This document shows, one piece after another, positions 15,915-24,346 of a DNA stretch of 40,056 nucleotides (its first letter is position 1; every line of letters starts with the position of its first letter). The translations under genes were made by a program, and so were the position numbers. The stretch comes from Chryseobacterium sp. 39-10. Its GTDB lineage: Bacteria > Bacteroidota > Bacteroidia > Flavobacteriales > Weeksellaceae. The notes under the pieces were generated by a model. That model had not been told where the DNA came from and searched no databases. It saw only the letters and a list, made by a program, of their open reading frames with translations. The stretch covers positions 215,835 through 255,890 of the forward strand of contig MKTK01000006.1 of the NCBI GenBank assembly GCA_001898255.1, given 5' to 3'.

Positions 15915-18392
15915 CATTTCTTTTGAAATCCACAATATACTTTTATCGCCTTTAAGAAAATAATTCCACCATTCTATTATCTTCAATGTTAGATCTTTAA
16001 TATCTTTAGATTTTTTGGTGAAAGAGTGCTGCTGGTCGGTATAAAATAAAGCAATTACCCTCTTATTATTCCTAAGTAAGCCCATATAAAAGCTCATCGT
16101 TTGGCTTGAAGGCACATTGGTATCTCGTTTTCCTGCCCATAGCAAAATTGGTACACGAACATTCTCCACAAAGTTGATTGGATTATTACTGAAATATAGA
16201 TCCTTAGCATCTGAATAAGGCTTTCCTATAGCAAACTGTCCTGTTTCAAATCTAGAGTAGTCAGCAATTTTGTGCATTTCATTAAATGAGAAATAAAAAT
16301 TAACAATATCACTGACAGAGGATCCTGATATATAGGTGGCAAAGCGATCGGAATGTGTTGCAATAAAATTGACTTCATATCCACCAAGCGAGTGTCCAGT
16401 GAGCCCAATTTTTGACTGATCAATAAAGGGATTTTTCGTCACAACATCCAATCCAGCATGCACACAATCCAAGGCCGAAAACCCAGTTCCTCGTTGATCA
16501 AACACAATATCGGGCTGAAAAACGAAATAACCCTTCTCCAGAAGCATTCGTATATTGAAACCGTTCTCTCCCCATTCAGGTGTCAAATAGTGAGTCGCTT
16601 TTTGATGCTGTACCTGATAAATATGGACAACCATAGGATACGTTTCTTTCGCATTAAAAAGGATCGGATAGTAAAGGACGCCCTTCAAAGGAACTCCCAC
16701 ACTGTTTACATAAGAAAAAATTTCTTGCTTCGCTTGCAAAATCGCTTTATCATGCAAATTGGTACCATAGACCAACCTTTTATCTTTACCATCAAGAGCC
16801 GTCGCAAAAAGGCTTGAAGCTAAATTAAAGTTCTCTTCAACACTATATACTTTTTTGTGGTTTAAATGGTAAGCAAATTCTTTGATTCTGTGCTGGGTGT
16901 ATGGTAGAATTTGAGAAAGCTTACCCCGATGATAACTAAAATACCCATTGTTATTTCCACGTGCTCTTTTTAAATGAAGAAGAAGTGGTTCCTTTGCATC
17001 AAAATTTCTTGCAACAATAGTTAAGCTTTCTGAATGGTGAATGTTAGTACTACCAATTTTATAAAATGAAATGGAAGTTTCATCTTCAATTTTTATACAA
17101 GTTGAAACACCGCTACGGAGATGATAAGTATAGATGGAATCACCTTTTTCAAACAATACAGAACCATCAGAAATAAATATAGGGTTTGTATAACTATGGT
17201 CTAAATTAAGGCGCCTTAAAAAGTTGTTTGAGTGATCGTACAACTGCCAACTCTTACTAATTTCACTGTAAGCCAAAGTAAATCTACTGTCAACATCCGT
17301 AACCATTTCATCTGCACGATCGAATACAAGTACTGATCCTTTCGTAATGGTATCATAGCGATATATAGTTGCAGATCTACCAGCAGTATAGCTACATTGT
17401 TCTTCTGTATTGTACATCCAGAGATAACGACAATCATTCATGCCGACAAAAACAAACGAATGATCATTACCAAGCGCAGATAGCTCACCATTACTTATGT
17501 TCCACAAATGATAATCATGCTGTAGATATCCGTTTTTTTTATCATGCAGTCGTCCATCGCTGCCATACCAAACTTCCAATGAGTTATCTTTTTTAGGGCG
17601 TACTCGTTTGTAAATGTCAATAAGAAATACTTCATCATTTTTACTTTCAGTAATCTCGATAGCACCACCCGAATCAGCCCTTACCGATACGTTCTTATAG
17701 GTCAATCCATCAACCATTCGTACCAATGTAAAATCGTATTCTGTGCTACTTTCTTCCTTACTGCAATGTGCAACAATGCATATAAACTTGCCGCAAGAAA
17801 CCAACTCTATTTTATTTCCTTTTTTATTATTCAAATAAATGGTATTCATCCTTTTGCCGTCCCATTTAACTAATTCATATGATGCTCCTCTTTTGAAAAG
17901 GACATACAAAATATCTTTTCCATCCGTCACAAAATTGTCCACCTCACTCGCTTCAAAGCGGCTTTTGCCTTTATAGTCATAAATACCTATACCACCATGA
18001 CGACTAAGTAGGACAAACTGATCTAGACCTTTTAAAATCTCAGAACGCCTCAAATCTTTGAAATTGAGTCTTTTTTTCGCCTTCAGGTCAATCAAAGATG
18101 CTTCACTTATTCCCCATGCAAAGAGAAGATTATTGCTCAAAAAAGAAGTATTCGTTTTTCCTACGATAGTATCATAGGGATGGTGCAACATTTTGCCATC
18201 AAAAACAAGTAGGGTATCCGAATTTTGCGCGTAAGACTTGGTCACCACAGCAAATCTTTCGTCATTCGACACTTTAAGAGTATGCAGTGAACTTGAAAAA
18301 CTGGACATCCAACGATCAAGCTCAGCAGTACTTTGCTGAGATTTCATCATCAGGGTTGAATAGAGCAAAACAAGCACGAAAACAGGTCTCAT
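15909..18392 (-). CDS. Prolyl-oligopeptidase-family (S9) serine peptidase
   Basis: Exported serine peptidase, 827 residues. An N-terminal signal (MRPVFVLVLLYSTLMM) is followed by a long beta-propeller region and then an alpha/beta-hydrolase domain. The catalytic triad is visible: Ser668 in GHSLGG, Asp757 in GKRDTNVP and His789 in QQHSF. It is translationally coupled to susD (TGATG, 1-nt overlap), so it belongs to the SusC-SusD transcript. Periplasmic trimming of peptides imported by SusCD is the likely role. The substrate is not deducible; the adjacent small DUF6520 protein is a candidate. Confidence 0.9.
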   Translation of the reverse strand: MRPVFVLVLLYSTLMMKSQQSTAELDRWMSSFSSSLHTLKVSNDERFAVVTKSYAQNSDTLLVFDGKMLHHPYDTIVGKTNTSFLSNNLLFAWGISEASLIDLKAKKRLNFKDLRRSEILKGLDQFVLLSRHGGIGIYDYKGKSRFEASEVDNFVTDGKDILYVLFKRGASYELVKWDGKRMNTIYLNNKKGNKIELVSCGKFICIVAHCSKEESSTEYDFTLVRMVDGLTYKNVSVRADSGGAIEITESKNDEVFLIDIYKRVRPKKDNSLEVWYGSDGRLHDKKNGYLQHDYHLWNISNGELSALGNDHSFVFVGMNDCRYLWMYNTEEQCSYTAGRSATIYRYDTITKGSVLVFDRADEMVTDVDSRFTLAYSEISKSWQLYDHSNNFLRRLNLDHSYTNPIFISDGSVLFEKGDSIYTYHLRSGVSTCIKIEDETSISFYKIGSTNIHHSESLTIVARNFDAKEPLLLHLKRARGNNNGYFSYHRGKLSQILPYTQHRIKEFAYHLNHKKVYSVEENFNLASSLFATALDGKDKRLVYGTNLHDKAILQAKQEIFSYVNSVGVPLKGVLYYPILFNAKETYPMVVHIYQVQHQKATHYLTPEWGENGFNIRMLLEKGYFVFQPDIVFDQRGTGFSALDCVHAGLDVVTKNPFIDQSKIGLTGHSLGGYEVNFIATHSDRFATYISGSSVSDIVNFYFSFNEMHKIADYSRFETGQFAIGKPYSDAKDLYFSNNPINFVENVRVPILLWAGKRDTNVPSSQTMSFYMGLLRNNKRVIALFYTDQQHSFTKKSKDIKDLTLKIIEWWNYFLKGDKSILWISKEMK

Positions 18393-19768
18393 CAGTATCC
18401 GGTATTCTGTGGATTCAAGTTAGAATTCAGCAAAAGTTCTTTTTGAGGAATAGGCCAGTATGCATGGTAAGGTTTCCAGTTGGGCTTTGTGAGATGCAAG
18501 TCGTCCAGTCTGCCAAATCTTTTTAAATCAATAAAACGATGTCCCATTTCGGTAAAAAATTCCCTTCTGTTTTCCTGTAAAATTTTGGTCAGCAAATCAG
18601 AGGGTGAAATTCCAGAATCATACATCATTTGACCGGCTCTTTTACGAATAGGATTGATGTACTGTAGAGCTTCTGAGACCTTGTTTTGTTTGGTCAGCGA
18701 TTCTGCCAGAAGAAGATATACTTCTTCAAGTCGAAAAACAATTGAATTTTCGGTGGTATTAGAAGTTCGGTTCTTGTACTTTTCCGCTCGGTACCAGGTA
18801 TTATTGCCAACCTTAACTGTCGCAAGGTAATAGTTTCTTCGCAGATCGTTAGAAGCAAAAGAATTGACAAGGTCATCAGAGAGCGACATTGATGCGGGTG
18901 CCGCATTTACAAAATAATAAATCGACGCTTCTTTTACGGCGTCTCCGTTGTTTTTGGGCTTCAGCTGCCAAATGATGTGTGTCCCCGATTTTGTAAAAAC
19001 TTTGCTTAAGTCATTCTGAAATTGATACAACGGACTGTTGACAATCTTCTTTAGTGTTAGCTCTGCCTCCGGCCATCTCTTTTGTTGCATCTGAATTTTT
19101 GCCATAAGCATTTGGGCAGTCTTGCGATTGATAAAGATTCTGTCAATATGCCGATAATCATCTTCTAGCAGTTCTGTCGCAATTAAAAGATCATGTTCAA
19201 TTTTTTCAAGTACGCTCTCCGAAGCCGTTTTTGAAAGCGATTGGTTTTGAGTGTAGCTGGTAGAGAGAACCAAAGGAATATCACCAAATAGTTGTTGAAG
19301 GTAAAAGTATAGCACAGAGCGTATTACAAGAACTTCACCTCTCATTCTTGTAACGTCCTCAAGAGAAATTGATCGCGAGTGCTCAAGTCCCTCCAAAATG
19401 GCATTACTAAGATAAATCTGCTGATAGGTTGCATTCCAAAAGTCATCAACTGCCATATTAGTGTCAAGCAATGTATTGTTTGATAATTCTGGCAGTCCAT
19501 TGGTGGAATTTACAGCATAAAATGTTAGATCATCGGTATACAACCCCAGCAATTTCCCTCCCTGATCACCAGCTAAAGGTGATTTATCCCACAATCGGGC
19601 ATACAGACCCGAAAGCGCTGCGTTCGCCGTTTGCACGTTATCAAAGACAACCTCAGACGGAATTTGGTTTTCAGGAAGATCAACTTCCAGTAATTTTTCG
19701 CACGATACCAAAAGTGCGACTGCAAGCAATAGAACTCCAACTGTAAATTTATTTATTATCAATTTCAT
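18392..19768 (-). CDS. SusD/RagB-family outer-membrane nutrient-binding lipoprotein
   Basis: 458 residues. A lipoprotein signal ends LLVSC (Cys23), then come the SusD-type N-terminus VDLPENQIPSEVVF and helical TPR-like segments typical of RagB/SusD, ending with VYLLLAESLTKQNK and REFFTEMGHRFIDLKRFGRL. It forms the lid of the SusC transporter encoded just upstream (45-nt gap). Coupled to the S9 peptidase by a 1-nt overlap. Confidence 0.92.
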   Translation of the reverse strand: MKLIINKFTVGVLLLAVALLVSCEKLLEVDLPENQIPSEVVFDNVQTANAALSGLYARLWDKSPLAGDQGGKLLGLYTDDLTFYAVNSTNGLPELSNNTLLDTNMAVDDFWNATYQQIYLSNAILEGLEHSRSISLEDVTRMRGEVLVIRSVLYFYLQQLFGDIPLVLSTSYTQNQSLSKTASESVLEKIEHDLLIATELLEDDYRHIDRIFINRKTAQMLMAKIQMQQKRWPEAELTLKKIVNSPLYQFQNDLSKVFTKSGTHIIWQLKPKNNGDAVKEASIYYFVNAAPASMSLSDDLVNSFASNDLRRNYYLATVKVGNNTWYRAEKYKNRTSNTTENSIVFRLEEVYLLLAESLTKQNKVSEALQYINPIRKRAGQMMYDSGISPSDLLTKILQENRREFFTEMGHRFIDLKRFGRLDDLHLTKPNWKPYHAYWPIPQKELLLNSNLNPQNTGY

Positions 19769-19813
19769 TTTTTTTATTTTTTTGGTGAGTAAGGTTAAGT
19801 ATTATTTGATTCG

Positions 19814-22810
19814 CTAAAGCGTTAGCTGAATACCAAATGAGTAGGTTCGAAGAGGTGGCAAAAAGCCGATAGAGGTAAATTCCGGGTCAATACCGAAGTA
19901 GTTGGTTAGGGTAATAAGATTTTGTCCCTGAAAATAAACACTCGCCTGACGCAAGCCCGTACCCTTCACAGGAATCTTGTACGTAAGTTGCAAATTTTTT
20001 AGTCTTATGTACGATGCATCTGAAACGCTGGCAGTACTGGTCTGAAAAAGAGTGTTGTAAGATGAGGCAATCGAACTGTAGGGCATATATAAACCAGTCG
20101 GGTTGTTGGCCGACCATACATCCAACGCACTAGCAGGCAAATTATTAATGATCCCTGGAGATGGAATAATCGAATTGTAATTCCGTGCTTGCTGCTTCAC
20201 AAACTGTATCAAAAATGAAAAATTCCAATTCTTGTAAGTCACATCGTTTGTAAAACCACCGTAGAACTTTTGCGAAATGTCTTTGATAACCATCCTGTCA
20301 TTTAATGATGAAATTTTTCCGTCTCCATTAAAATCCGTAAAATCATAAAGACCGGTTTTGGGATTAACACCATTAAGCTCATAAAGCTTTATAATAGAAA
20401 TGGGCTCACCCACTACATAGCTGTTGGCGTAGCTAGAACCCTCAAGACCTGGAAATGATAGCAGCTTATTACGAGGTACAGTTAGATTTAATGATGTACT
20501 CCAATTAAACTGTCGCTTCCTCATAATCTCACCATGGAATTCAAACTCTACACCCGTATTCTCTATAACTGCGTCCAGATTAGCCAATACACTACTAAAC
20601 CCTGTAATCGACGGGAGCTGGTAGCCCACAAGCTGATTTCCTGACCGATTACGATACCAAGCTGCATTAAGGTGAATCCTATTATTAAAAAGTCCCAATT
20701 CAATTGCCGCCTCTGTCTTAACAGTCTTCTCCCAGCTAAAATCCGGATTATACAGTCTAGAAGGCACCAGTCCCGTTATTCCGTTATACCCCAATGTTGC
20801 GGTTTCAAACGTGTTGTGATACTGGTAGTCACCAATTGCATCACTACCCGAAGAACCGTAGCTCCCTCTCACTTTTCCAAAACTTAGCCACGAAACATCT
20901 CTCAGAAAATTCTCATTAGAAAATAGCCAAGCAACACCAATAGCACCAAAGCTGCCAAATTTTTTGTTAGGTCCAAATCGACTACTTCCGTCTCGCCTCG
21001 CTGTTGTATTAAAAAGGTACTTTGTGTCAAAACTATAATTAATCCTGCCAAAAAATGCCGCATATCTATACTCGGTCGTAAGACGGTCCAATATAGTTTT
21101 GGTACGTGCTGCTCCAATATTATGTATAAATGAATTACTTTCATAACCAGTTCCTTGAATCGCTTCCGAACCAGAAGTATCTTCTTGATACGTACCGCCC
21201 ACCATAATGTCAAACTTATGCCGATTCATATGATACACCCATTGTATTTGGGGCTCAAAAACCAATGACAAATGACTCTGAATTCCCCTTGATGATTGAG
21301 AGTTCAGCGAAGTTACTCCTGTAGAAGGACTATAGGCAGTGCTTGGCCGTAGTGACCATTCCTCTATCATCTGGTAGGTGAACCCCCCGTTTAGGGCAAT
21401 CTTTAGATTCTTTGCCAGCTCGTAGTCAGCATTTAAACTCGTCAGAAACTGAACATTCTTGTTGGAGTAGCTATTTTCATAGGCAGCTACAGGATTGCTG
21501 AACGTATTATTTTCCCAATTAAGATGCCCAGCTTCATCATAAAGTGCAGGAGCATTCGGAGGTAGTGTGTAAGATAAACGGGTCACATCCGAACTGATTA
21601 AATTGTGCGTCATCCAAGACATATGGTTCCGCATTTGGATGCTGAGCTTTCGATCCGCAGATCGATGGTTAACATTACTCGAGAGCGTATTCGTCTTGTA
21701 CCGAAAATCCTCGCCGAAAACCGTTGTTTGGTCAGTATGTCCCAAACTAAGTAAAAAATTGGTAGTATCACTACCACCGTTTACTGAAAGACGAGTTGTG
21801 GAAGTAGAGGCAAAGTTACCAATTAACTTATCTCGCCAGTTGGTATAGCGCTTTTGGTCCCAGCTCCCATTTACATCATATGCATTAGCAGGATAATTTA
21901 CAATGCCGTCATTCGCAAAAGCCTGCTTTCGCATACTGATGTATTGCTCAGTATTCATCATCGTTAGGTTGGATACTGCTTCACTTAATCCATACGACGA
22001 ATTTAAATTTACTGTCACAGCTCCACTTCTACCCTTTCTGGTAGTAATCAACACTACACCATTGGCTCCTCTCGAGCCGTAAATGGCCGTCGCATCGGCA
22101 TCCCTTAAAACATCCATACTTTCTATGTCATTGGGATCCAAAAAATTGAGAGGATTAATGCTGGCTTCCGGAAGTACACCACCGCCATATCGTGAAGTAA
22201 ATCCCCCTATGATGGGGATGCCGTCAACTATATACAAGGGCTGACTACCATCAATTTCAGAGTTTGCGCGAGTTCGCAAACTGTTTCTTCCGCGAATATT
22301 AACGGTAAATCCCGAACCCGCTACCCCGCTATTCTGCACAATGCTCACCCCAGCCATCCTTCCCTGTGCCGCCTGCAAAACATTGCTCACCGGTTGGTTT
22401 TCAATATCCTTTGCCGTAATGCGGGAAATACTCCCCGTGCTCTCCCGCTCTTTCACCTTGTAGTACCCCGCATTCAGCACCACCTCCTCAATCCGGTTTT
22501 CCTTCAGCACCAAATCAGTGTCCAGTACCGCCGTGGCACCCACTTTCAACCGACGCTCAGGATAGTCGGGGTGACGCATCACCACCGTGGGCGCCTTGCC
22601 CGAGAGACGAAGCTGGTAGTGCCCTTGGGCATTCGTGGCCGTTGCCGTGGCACTACCCTCCTCAAACACGGTTACGCCCTGCAGGGGCTTCTGATCGGCG
22701 GTAATGGTACCGCTAATGGTTCGTACCTGCCCCAGAGCCACGCCCGAGACCAGTACCGTACAACCCATGGCCCATCCTATAGGGCCACGGCTGCAAAACA
22801 TCTTTTTCAT
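19814..22810 (-). CDS. SusC/RagA-family TonB-linked outer-membrane transporter
   Basis: 998 residues. A signal peptide, a carboxypeptidase-regulatory-like domain (about 30-105, SGTITADQKPLQGVTVFEEG), a TonB-box/plug region (EEVVLNAGYYKVKERESTGS, GRMAGVSIVQN, VDGIPI, DATAIYGSRGANGVVLITT), and a beta-barrel ending with the family-typical aromatic C-terminus TYSFGIQLTL. It acts with the adjacent SusD as an energised importer. The KVKERESTGSISRITAKDIE form of plug is typical of RagA-like proteins near peptidases rather than glycan loci, so peptide uptake is more likely than sugar uptake. The first about 150 codons are much richer in G+C than the rest, as in the MauE gene. Confidence 0.93.
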   Translation of the reverse strand: MKKMFCSRGPIGWAMGCTVLVSGVALGQVRTISGTITADQKPLQGVTVFEEGSATATATNAQGHYQLRLSGKAPTVVMRHPDYPERRLKVGATAVLDTDLVLKENRIEEVVLNAGYYKVKERESTGSISRITAKDIENQPVSNVLQAAQGRMAGVSIVQNSGVAGSGFTVNIRGRNSLRTRANSEIDGSQPLYIVDGIPIIGGFTSRYGGGVLPEASINPLNFLDPNDIESMDVLRDADATAIYGSRGANGVVLITTRKGRSGAVTVNLNSSYGLSEAVSNLTMMNTEQYISMRKQAFANDGIVNYPANAYDVNGSWDQKRYTNWRDKLIGNFASTSTTRLSVNGGSDTTNFLLSLGHTDQTTVFGEDFRYKTNTLSSNVNHRSADRKLSIQMRNHMSWMTHNLISSDVTRLSYTLPPNAPALYDEAGHLNWENNTFSNPVAAYENSYSNKNVQFLTSLNADYELAKNLKIALNGGFTYQMIEEWSLRPSTAYSPSTGVTSLNSQSSRGIQSHLSLVFEPQIQWVYHMNRHKFDIMVGGTYQEDTSGSEAIQGTGYESNSFIHNIGAARTKTILDRLTTEYRYAAFFGRINYSFDTKYLFNTTARRDGSSRFGPNKKFGSFGAIGVAWLFSNENFLRDVSWLSFGKVRGSYGSSGSDAIGDYQYHNTFETATLGYNGITGLVPSRLYNPDFSWEKTVKTEAAIELGLFNNRIHLNAAWYRNRSGNQLVGYQLPSITGFSSVLANLDAVIENTGVEFEFHGEIMRKRQFNWSTSLNLTVPRNKLLSFPGLEGSSYANSYVVGEPISIIKLYELNGVNPKTGLYDFTDFNGDGKISSLNDRMVIKDISQKFYGGFTNDVTYKNWNFSFLIQFVKQQARNYNSIIPSPGIINNLPASALDVWSANNPTGLYMPYSSIASSYNTLFQTSTASVSDASYIRLKNLQLTYKIPVKGTGLRQASVYFQGQNLITLTNYFGIDPEFTSIGFLPPLRTYSFGIQLTL

Positions 22811-22904
22811 AGTTTTGGTTTTCGTTATTATTTTATTTAATGAACACTTCCGCTCCCTCCCGTGGTCGCCAAACTGTTGGGAAAGGGCTTTTTTTTATGA
22901 GTGG

Positions 22905-23290
22905 TTAGTTGTCGGTTATTAGTTGTTAGTTATTAGTTATTAGTTATCAGTTATCAGTTATTAGTTATCAGTTGCTAGTTGTCAGTCGTCAGTTTAATGT
23001 TTGAAGTTTGAAGTTTGAAGTTAGAAGTTAGAAGTTAGAAGTTAGAATGAGTACTGATAACTGATAACCGATAACCGATAACTATCAACCCCCTCTTTTC
23101 TCTTTCCTCCTTCCTCTTTCTTCTTTTTTCTAGAAGTTAGATGTTAGATGTTAGAATGAGTACTGATAACTGATAACTGATAACCGATAACCGATAACCG
23201 ATAACCAATAACCGATAACTATCAACTATCAACCCCCTCTTTCCTCTTTCCTCTTTCCTCTTTCCTCTTTCTTCTTTCTTCTTTCTTCTA
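22905..23290. repeat. Low-complexity heptad tract with an internal tandem duplication
   Basis: Runs of GTTAGTTATTA/GTTATCAGTTA units, then TTTGAAG and TTAGAAG units. These are followed by two copies of a block beginning GTTAGAATGAGTACTGATAAC (at 23041 and 23150). Each block runs through GATAACC repeats and CTATCAACCCCCTC into a C/T-rich tail of CTTTC units. No coding potential. Such tracts are prone to slippage; copy number may differ between isolates. Confidence 0.85.
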
Positions 23291-23640
23291 AATGGTACAT
23301 CATACATCATAACCCCGCACATTCTAATTCAAAAAAAACAACCCTGCAAGTACTCTTGCGCTGGCGTTCTGCTTCATGGATAAAATAAAGATCCCGGATA
23401 TGAAGAAATATTTGCCAAATTGCGGAAAAGCCACTATTTTTAAAGTGCGAAAATAAAATGATAGTGAGCAGTCCTTCGGCTTTTGCGGTTGGATCTCTAT
23501 GGGTGGGGTCTGTTTCATGGGGCCGGCCGTGGCACGGGGGCGGTCTGTTGCGCAACAGGGCCTGTGCAGGGCTGTAGTTTTTTGCGGAGGTAAGCGGGTG
23601 GCTTACACGGGAGGCCTCTTGACAAGGCTGTAGATGAAGG
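23291..23640. other. GC-variable non-coding stretch upstream of the accessory region
   Basis: No credible gene. Both strands carry short overlapping open frames (for example minus strand 23307-23555), whose products look like translated non-coding DNA. The stretch becomes GC-rich after about 23470 and includes the 12-bp palindrome TGTTGCGCAACA near 23548. It may be a dispersed intergenic repeat of this lineage. Confidence 0.4.
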
Positions 23641-23688
23641 TCGTCCTCATAATGTTGTTTTTATGGAACGATGATCACAAACGAGAAG

Positions 23689-23882
23689 TCCTATATAAAA
23701 ACCAGATAGGACGCCCTCGTACTTTGTTCATGGTTCCGCCAGAAACCGACCTTAGTCTAAGACTTAAGGCTGCCCCAAAGAAAACGAGGAACGCCCTACT
23801 GGAATAATTGCGAAGTTACAAAATACCAGTATAAGGCGAACACTCGTCAACTCGTGGCAATCTGGCGGATTTAGAACGAGTG
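23689..23882. ncRNA. Candidate structured non-coding region
   Basis: Several nested pairings are visible in about 195 nt without an open frame: GTCCTAT (23689-23695) with ATAGGAC (23706-23712); CCTCGT (23715-23720) with ACGAGG (23784-23789), extended by CCAG/CTGG (23702-23705 and 23799-23802); an inner CCTTAGTC (23750-23757) with GACTTAAGG (23761-23769); and CACTCGT (23841-23847) with ACGAGTG (23876-23882). The strand is undetermined. It could be a small RNA, a folded recombination site or the end of a lost mobile element. It does not match any RNA class I can name. Confidence 0.3.
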
Positions 23883-23945
23883 ACATCGTAATGTAAGCAA
23901 TTAATTAACTGCTCTTTATCGCATATATCTTAATTACAAATATAT

Positions 23946-23972
23946 AAAGTTTTACGTTAAACGCAAAACTTT
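23946..23972. promoter_or_regulatory. Dyad operator upstream of the XRE gene
   Basis: AAAGTTTTACG (23946-23956) and CGCAAAACTTT (23962-23972) are inverted 11-bp arms with one mismatch and a 5-bp centre, 20 bp before the ATG at 23993. This is a natural autoregulatory site for the small XRE protein. The trailing T-rich bases mean a weak terminator is also possible. Confidence 0.4.
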
Positions 23973-23992
23973 TATTAAAAAAATTATTAATT

Positions 23993-24241
23993 ATGAAAAT
24001 AAATCGATTAGATGAAGAATTTTCTAGCAGGAAAGTCAAGAATCGAGTGATTGCAAAATACTTTGGCAAAAGTGAATCAACTATTTCACTATGGCGCAAT
24101 AACAAAAGACAGCCATCATTACCAGAGCTAAGAGAAATTGCAAAACTTCTTAGAATTGACATCAAAGATTTACTTGAGCCAACCGACTGGAAAAAGGAAA
24201 AATCTCATACCTATGAAGAATTTTCAGATAAACTGAAATAA
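23993..24241 (+). CDS. Small XRE-family helix-turn-helix regulator
   Basis: 82 residues with an HTH: VIAKYFGKSESTISLWRNNK is the recognition region, followed by PSLPELREIAKLLRIDIKDLLEP, the standard third and fourth helices of Cro/C1-type domains. A short charged tail follows. It shares the MKINRL start and fold with the HTH gene at 30378 that leads the restriction operon, so the two are probably related controllers. A terminator at 24251-24277 separates it from the RES-domain gene, so coupling to that gene is not by a simple operon. Confidence 0.8.
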   Translation: MKINRLDEEFSSRKVKNRVIAKYFGKSESTISLWRNNKRQPSLPELREIAKLLRIDIKDLLEPTDWKKEKSHTYEEFSDKLK

Positions 24242-24250
24242 GAATCAAAA

Positions 24251-24277
24251 AAAACTCTCAAATTTCTTAGAGTTTTT
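24251..24277 (+). terminator. Rho-independent terminator after the XRE gene
   Basis: AAAACTCT (24251-24258) pairs with AGAGTTTT (24269-24276) across a 10-nt loop and runs into a T tract. Confidence 0.7.
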
Positions 24278-24301
24278 ATGATTTTACGGAAAACCGTTAA
24301 A

Positions 24302-24340
24302 AAGTGTTGAGGGGATTGAGTATATTTGGGTGTTATGCGA
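24302..24340 (+). promoter_or_regulatory. Recurrent upstream motif, copy 1 (contains TATATTTG)
   Basis: Related to 25415-25453 and 27947-27984, with the shared core ATTG(G/A)GTATaTTtGG. It includes TATATTTG at 24321-24328, a full match to the -7 consensus, 19 nt before the chosen ATG of the RES gene. It may be a promoter, a cassette boundary, or both. Confidence 0.4.
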
Positions 24341-24346
24341 CATTTT

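Noticed and set aside
22905..23290. CRISPR-like array
   Set aside because: Repeat units are 6-8 bp without unique spacers of constant length; this is a simple tandem tract.
23307..23555. Minus-strand 82- and 64-codon overlapping open frames
   Set aside because: Two overlapping frames of equal plausibility in a GC-variable non-coding stretch, with no promoter or domain.
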